The translations under genes were made by a program, and so were the position numbers. This document shows, one piece after another, positions 60,219 to 64,000 of a DNA stretch of 64,000 nt. The notes below the pieces were generated by a model that made no database searches, was not told the origin of the DNA, and saw only the letters and a list, made by a program, of their open reading frames with translations. This DNA is from Saprospiraceae bacterium. GTDB taxonomy: Bacteria > Bacteroidota > Bacteroidia > Chitinophagales > Saprospiraceae. Location of the stretch: positions 18,916-82,915 of the forward strand of contig JAEUUT010000061.1 of the NCBI GenBank assembly GCA_016787415.1, read 5' to 3'. The number at the start of each line of letters is the position of its first letter. The first letter of the stretch is position 1.

Positions 60219-60578
60219 ATGGGCTTTTCGCACAAACGCCTGCTCAGTTTCAGATACGCTTTTCAGGGCATCTCCGAACTGTTTCGCAGCCAGCCCAATG
60301 CACGCATCCACGCCCTGGCTGCCATCTCGGCTGTTCTACTGGGTTTTTGGTGCCACATCAGCCGACTGGAATGGGTCTGTATCTCGATCTGTATTGCTAT
60401 GGTACTGGCAATGGAAGCCCTGAATACCGCCCTGGAATTTCTGACCGATCTGGTCTCTCCCGAATACCACCCCTTGGCCGGCAAAGCCAAGGATGTAGCA
60501 GCAGCAGCGGTGCTCATAACAGCCATTGGCGCGGCGGTTGCCGGCGCACTTATTTTCCTTCCCTATTTTTTCAAATAA
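60219..60578 (+). CDS. dgkA: Diacylglycerol/undecaprenol kinase family protein
   Basis: Start at the ATG at 60219 (MGFSHKRLLSFRYAF), as an upstream in-frame TTG overlaps the previous gene. 119 residues with the DgkA architecture: an amphipathic N-terminal helix (FRYAFQGISELFRSQPNARIH), three membrane helices, and the active-site block EALNTALE (66-73) followed by TDLVSPEYHPLAGKAKDVAAAAVL. It phosphorylates diacylglycerol or undecaprenol at the inner membrane for lipid recycling. Length is normal for the family. Confidence 0.93.
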   Translation: MGFSHKRLLSFRYAFQGISELFRSQPNARIHALAAISAVLLGFWCHISRLEWVCISICIAMVLAMEALNTALEFLTDLVSPEYHPLAGKAKDVAAAAVLITAIGAAVAGALIFLPYFFK

Positions 60579-60667
60579 GCGGATTATTCGGGAGCGAAAC
60601 TTACCCTAACAGTATCTTCCAGAAAAATCCCCCGTTACATATTCATTTCACCAAACCCATCCTTCTT

Positions 60668-63331
60668 ATGCGGTTATTATCCTTCTTACCGGTGTTTTTC
60701 CTGGCTGCTGCCTTGTCGGCCCAGGTAGAATGTCACATCACCGGCCTTACTGCTACGGTTTCCCCCATCGACCCTGTTTCCTGTCAGTATGTAGTGGTGC
60801 TGAATTTTGATCACACCGGCACTACCAACCAGTACACCGTACATGGCAATGGCAACAATTACGGCACCTTCCCGTACAACAACGTGCCCGTAACACTCGG
60901 ACCGTTCACGGCAGGCAATGCGGCAACCACCCGCGAATTCGTCGTGCGCGATGCAGTGTTTGAAGGCTGCTCGGCATCCGTCGTGGTGACGATCCCTGCC
61001 TGCTCGGCGGTTACGCCCTGCAATATTTACGATATGGTGGTGACGCCCGGCGACTGCGTTCCAGGGAGCAACAACTACAACCTGATGTTGAATTTTCAGG
61101 TAACGGCGCCCACCAATGCGCTGTTCGATGTATTTGCACCCAACGGCCAGATACTGGGCACCTTCGCACTGAGCGCCCTACCTGTACAAATCAACAATTT
61201 CCCGGCCAGCGGAAATGCCAATGACGTGATCAAAGTTTGTATCAACGACAGCGATAACTGTTGCAAGATAAAGGAGTTCCCGGCGCCCGACTGCAATACA
61301 ACGCCTGCTTGCTTCATCGACGGACTGACGGTTACGACAGGACAGTGTACTTCCAATACTACGTATCAGGTAACGGTGGATTTTGATGCGATTTACCCTA
61401 CCGTAGTCGACTCTTTCCGGGTTTTTGCCAATGGTACACCTTTTGGAAAATTTGCGCTCAGTCAACTCCCGCTTACGATTCCAAATTTTCCGTACAATGG
61501 CGGCGCCAACGACGTCATCAAAGTTTGCATCGGCAATGAAGACCTGGGATGCTGCGCTACGCGTGAGTTCCCGGTGCCGGCCTGCCTGAATGGAAATCCT
61601 TGTGAAATCACCCAATTGGTGCTCGATCCGGGTGAATGTCACGACAACGGCACCTATAACCTGCTGGTCAATTTCGGCGTTTCCGGTATCGGTGTGCCTG
61701 ATTCTTTCCGGGTGTATGCCAACAACAATACGTTTTTGGGCACTTTCGGCACCAACCAGTTGCCGCTCACCATCCACAATTTCCCCTGGAGCGGCGGCGC
61801 CAACGATGTCATTACTGTTTGTGTGGGCAACAACGCTACTGGCGGTTGCTGCCGTACCCAGCAGTTTTCAGCGCCCGATTGTTTCGACCCAACCGGCCCC
61901 TGCGAAGTGTTCAACCTGACAGTACAAACTGGCGAATGCACCTCCAACACTACGTATCAGGTGCACGTCAACTTCCAGGTCGCCTCTACTACGCCCATCG
62001 ACTCGTTTATGGTGTTTGCCAACGGCGTTTTCTTTGGCCGCTATGGTATGAACCAGTTGCCGCTGCTGATTCCCAACTTCCCGTACAACGGTGGTGTCAA
62101 TGATGTGATCAAAATTTGCATCGCAACACAACAGACGGAATGCTGCCGCACGCTGGAATTCCCGGTGCCAGACTGCATCGGCGCTGGGCCATGTGAAATC
62201 ACGCAGTTGGTTGTTGACCCGGGTGAATGCCACGACAACGGCACCTACAACCTGATTATCAATTTCGGCGTAGCCGGTATCAGCCTGCCCGATTCTTTCC
62301 GGGTATATGCCAACAACAATACGTTTTTGGGCACATTCGGCACCAATCAGTTGCCACTGACCATCCACAACTTCCCCTGGAGCGGCGGCGCCAACGACGT
62401 CATTACCGTATGTGTTGGAAATAACACGGCTACCGGCGGTTGCTGCCGTACCTTGCAATTCCCAGCGCCAGACTGCTTCGACCCTGCCGGTCCTTGCGAG
62501 GTGTTCAACCTGGTAGTACAAACCGGCGAGTGTACGTCCAACACTACGTATCAATTGTTTGTCAATTTCCAGTTGGCCTCCGCCACGCCGGTCGACTCGT
62601 TTATGGTATTTGCCAATGGCGTTTTCTTCAAACGCTATGGCATGAATCAGTTGCCACTCATGATTCCGAACTTCCCGTACAACGGTGGCGCCAACGATGT
62701 GATCAAAATTTGTATTGCAACACCACAAACGGAGTGCTGCCGCACGCTGGAATTCCCTGTGCCGCCTTGCCTGAATGGCAACCCATGTCATATTTATGAC
62801 CTGCAGGTGGTACACACGCCTTGCTTGTGTGGACAGTTTTTTGCTGTGGTCAACTTCCAGTTTGACAATGTAGGCAGCGGCGGATTTGATATTGTCGGTA
62901 ATGGCCACAACTACGGCACCTTCGAATACAGCCATCCGCAGCCGATCATTCTTGGGCCGTTGCCGGGCGATGGAACCAACTACGAGTTTGTTGTCCGCGA
63001 TCACCTGCATCCGGATTGCCAGGATGTATTTGAAATGGGTGAAGTGGTGTGCATGACGCCTGTGGTTGATCCGGGCAATACGGCATCCATGATCTTGTCC
63101 CCCAATCCTGCCGGCGACTGGCTACAGGCTTCCATTCAGTGGGAAAGTGGCCTGCAAGCCGGGCAAAGCGATGTGCGCGTATTCAGCGCCGACGGCCGTC
63201 TGGTGATCCAGCAAATCGTTGCCAATGGCAGTAACTTCCAGTTGAATGTGTCGAATTTGCCAGCCGGAATGTATCGCATTTCGGTGTCGGGCGAAGCCGG
63301 CCGGGTGGAAGGTACGTTCGCCAAACAATGA
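60668..63331 (+). CDS. T9SS-secreted protein with eight Cys-rich beta repeats
   Basis: Start at the ATG at 60668 (MRLLSFLPVFFLAAALSAQ), which gives a clean signal peptide cut after residue 19; the open frame further upstream overlaps dgkA. 887 residues. Eight tandem domains of about 95-100 residues follow, each beginning Cys-x-[IV] and containing NFPxxGGANDVIxVCI and a CC pair near the end. Domains 4-5 and 6-7 are nearly identical, showing a recent duplication of a 591-base unit (61601-62191 against 62192-62785). The last 80 residues (ILSPNPAGDWLQ, VRVFSADGRLV, LPAGMYRISV) are a type A T9SS C-terminal sorting domain, so the protein is exported and probably surface-attached, perhaps as an adhesin. 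Confidence 0.88.
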   Translation: MRLLSFLPVFFLAAALSAQVECHITGLTATVSPIDPVSCQYVVVLNFDHTGTTNQYTVHGNGNNYGTFPYNNVPVTLGPFTAGNAATTREFVVRDAVFEGCSASVVVTIPACSAVTPCNIYDMVVTPGDCVPGSNNYNLMLNFQVTAPTNALFDVFAPNGQILGTFALSALPVQINNFPASGNANDVIKVCINDSDNCCKIKEFPAPDCNTTPACFIDGLTVTTGQCTSNTTYQVTVDFDAIYPTVVDSFRVFANGTPFGKFALSQLPLTIPNFPYNGGANDVIKVCIGNEDLGCCATREFPVPACLNGNPCEITQLVLDPGECHDNGTYNLLVNFGVSGIGVPDSFRVYANNNTFLGTFGTNQLPLTIHNFPWSGGANDVITVCVGNNATGGCCRTQQFSAPDCFDPTGPCEVFNLTVQTGECTSNTTYQVHVNFQVASTTPIDSFMVFANGVFFGRYGMNQLPLLIPNFPYNGGVNDVIKICIATQQTECCRTLEFPVPDCIGAGPCEITQLVVDPGECHDNGTYNLIINFGVAGISLPDSFRVYANNNTFLGTFGTNQLPLTIHNFPWSGGANDVITVCVGNNTATGGCCRTLQFPAPDCFDPAGPCEVFNLVVQTGECTSNTTYQLFVNFQLASATPVDSFMVFANGVFFKRYGMNQLPLMIPNFPYNGGANDVIKICIATPQTECCRTLEFPVPPCLNGNPCHIYDLQVVHTPCLCGQFFAVVNFQFDNVGSGGFDIVGNGHNYGTFEYSHPQPIILGPLPGDGTNYEFVVRDHLHPDCQDVFEMGEVVCMTPVVDPGNTASMILSPNPAGDWLQASIQWESGLQAGQSDVRVFSADGRLVIQQIVANGSNFQLNVSNLPAGMYRISVSGEAGRVEGTFAKQ

Positions 63332-63780
63332 TAGAGGTGAGAGGTGAGAAGTGAGAGGCGAGAGTCCGTAGAGTGTACAGAGAGGTGAGAAGTGAGAGGT
63401 GAGAAGCGAGAGTCCGTAGAGTGTACAGAGAGGTGAGAGGTGAGAGGTGAGAGGTGAGAGGCGAGAAGTGAGAATCCGTAGAGTGTACAGAGAGGTGAGA
63501 AGTGAGAGGTGAGAAGCGAGAGTCCGTAGAGTGTACAGAGAGGTGAGAAGTGAGAGGTGAGAAGTGAGAATCCGTAGAGTGGACCGCTTCGTTAAATACA
63601 TATCTAAGAACGGAGCGGTACACTCTACGAACTCTCACTTCTCACTTCTCACTTCTCACTTCTCACCTCTCACTTCACGGTACACTCTACGAACTCTCAC
63701 CTCTCACCTCTCACTTCTCACCTCTCTGTACACTCTACGAACTCTCACTTCTCACCTCTCACCTCTCACCTCTCACTTCT
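63332..63780. repeat. Purine/pyrimidine strand-asymmetric tandem and inverted repeat field
   Basis: The left half consists of GTGAGA/GAAGTGAGAGGT-type units separated by TCCGTAGAGTGTACAGAG at 63365, 63413, 63475, 63523 and 63571, a 48-base period with one 62-base step. The right half holds the reverse complement (TACACTCTACGAACTCTCAC units at about 63617, 63679 and 63728). The two meet near 63600 (ACCGCTTCGTT ... AACGGAGCGGT), making a large imperfect palindrome between two convergent genes. It can serve as a bidirectional transcript end; it is not coding, although frames are open through it. Confidence 0.85.
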
Positions 63781-63781
63781 G

Positions 63782-64000
63782 TTAGTGGAATAGCGCCGCA
63801 ATAGACTTATGCTCCACCGTATTCCGGATAGCGCGCGCGAACAACTTTGCCGTAGACAACACCTGAATTTTGGAGCATTCGCGTGTCAGCGGGATCGTAT
63901 CGCATACGATCATTTGAGAAAGTTGTGATTTTTCGATGTTGTCATAGGCTTTGCCCGACAGCACCGGGTGCGTACAAATAGCGCGCACCGATTTGGCGCC
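63782..64000 (-). CDS. prs: Ribose-phosphate pyrophosphokinase, C-terminal part (5' end outside window)
   Basis: The minus-strand frame runs in from the right edge. The visible 72 residues (GAKSVRAICTHPVLSGKAYD, then VCDTIPL, SKIQVLSTAKLFARAIRN and the end SIAALF) match the C-terminus of PRPP synthetase, including the CTHPVLSG block that borders the ribose-phosphate loop. The enzyme makes PRPP from ribose-5-phosphate and ATP for nucleotide, His and Trp synthesis. Stop TAA at 63782-63784, directly against the repeat field. Confidence 0.9.
   Translation of the reverse strand, partial: GAKSVRAICTHPVLSGKAYDNIEKSQLSQMIVCDTIPLTRECSKIQVLSTAKLFARAIRNTVEHKSIAALFH

Noticed and set aside
60347..60667. 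Extended N-terminus of the T9SS protein back to 60347
   Set aside because: It would overlap dgkA in another frame and hide a perfect signal peptide that begins at 60668.
61868..63010. Minus-strand open frame of 380 codons opposite the T9SS protein
   Set aside because: Mirror image of the tandem repeats; no start context and no motif of its own.
63122..63638. Minus-strand frames across the repeat field
   Set aside because: Translations are reiterated Leu/Thr/Ser/His from the repeat unit, so not genuine proteins.
63332..63780. CRISPR-like array because of the 48-base period
   Set aside because: Units are low-complexity without unique spacers, and the second half is inverted; no cas genes.

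Overview
The window looks like a chromosome segment of a Bacteroidota bacterium, most likely of the Saprospiria/Chitinophagia type. The grounds are: several promoters with the Bacteroidetes -7 element TAnnTTTG, a type IX secretion (T9SS) C-terminal sorting domain, Bacteroidetes-style secreted RHS proteins with PKD domains, a Bacteroidetes-type tyrosine recombinase and an OmpH/Skp-like chaperone. The genus cannot be fixed from sequence reading alone.

Layout. (1) 1-12334: end of an RHS/TcC-like gene with a variable tip, a small unknown gene and a giant Tc-toxin A-like gene (3468 aa). (2) 12376-15999: a membrane-anchored NACHT NTPase on the opposite strand. (3) 16067-40669, minus strand: one long operon-like series. 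It reads OmpH-like chaperone, lipoprotein, 1884-aa RHS-associated secreted protein, PKD protein, 248-aa secreted protein, 3319-aa RHS/beta-propeller giant, then two consecutive RHS-core cassettes with unrelated C-terminal tips and a remnant of a third. Each intact cassette starts with its own signal peptide exactly where an uninterrupted RHS protein would continue. (4) 41264-45113: small genes (XRE regulator, GIY-YIG-like protein, MATE transporter, orphan AbiEi-type protein) and gene debris.

(5) 45245-54987: a seven-gene composite defence operon, hsdM - ptuA-like ATPase - ptuB-like HNH - hsdS - GIY-YIG-like protein - proteasome/HslV-like Ntn hydrolase - hsdR. Start/stop overlaps and very short gaps indicate a single transcript. 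It combines type I restriction-modification, a Septu-like pair and a protein that keeps the N-terminal Thr, Asp and Lys of threonine peptidases. I regard this as the most novel system here. (6) 54988-59230: a replication/integration module with an iteron-like ATCCGGC repeat field, an unknown gene, an excisionase-like HTH, an initiator-like HTH protein and a tyrosine recombinase that ends against two tandem tRNA-Ser genes. This is the right end of an integrated element that may carry the defence operon. (7) 59840-64000: housekeeping and secreted genes, namely a small membrane protein, diacylglycerol kinase, an eight-repeat T9SS cargo protein, a 450-bp palindromic repeat field, and the end of ribose-phosphate pyrophosphokinase.

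Limits: all homology statements come from reading motifs, with no database search. Promoters are consensus matches only.
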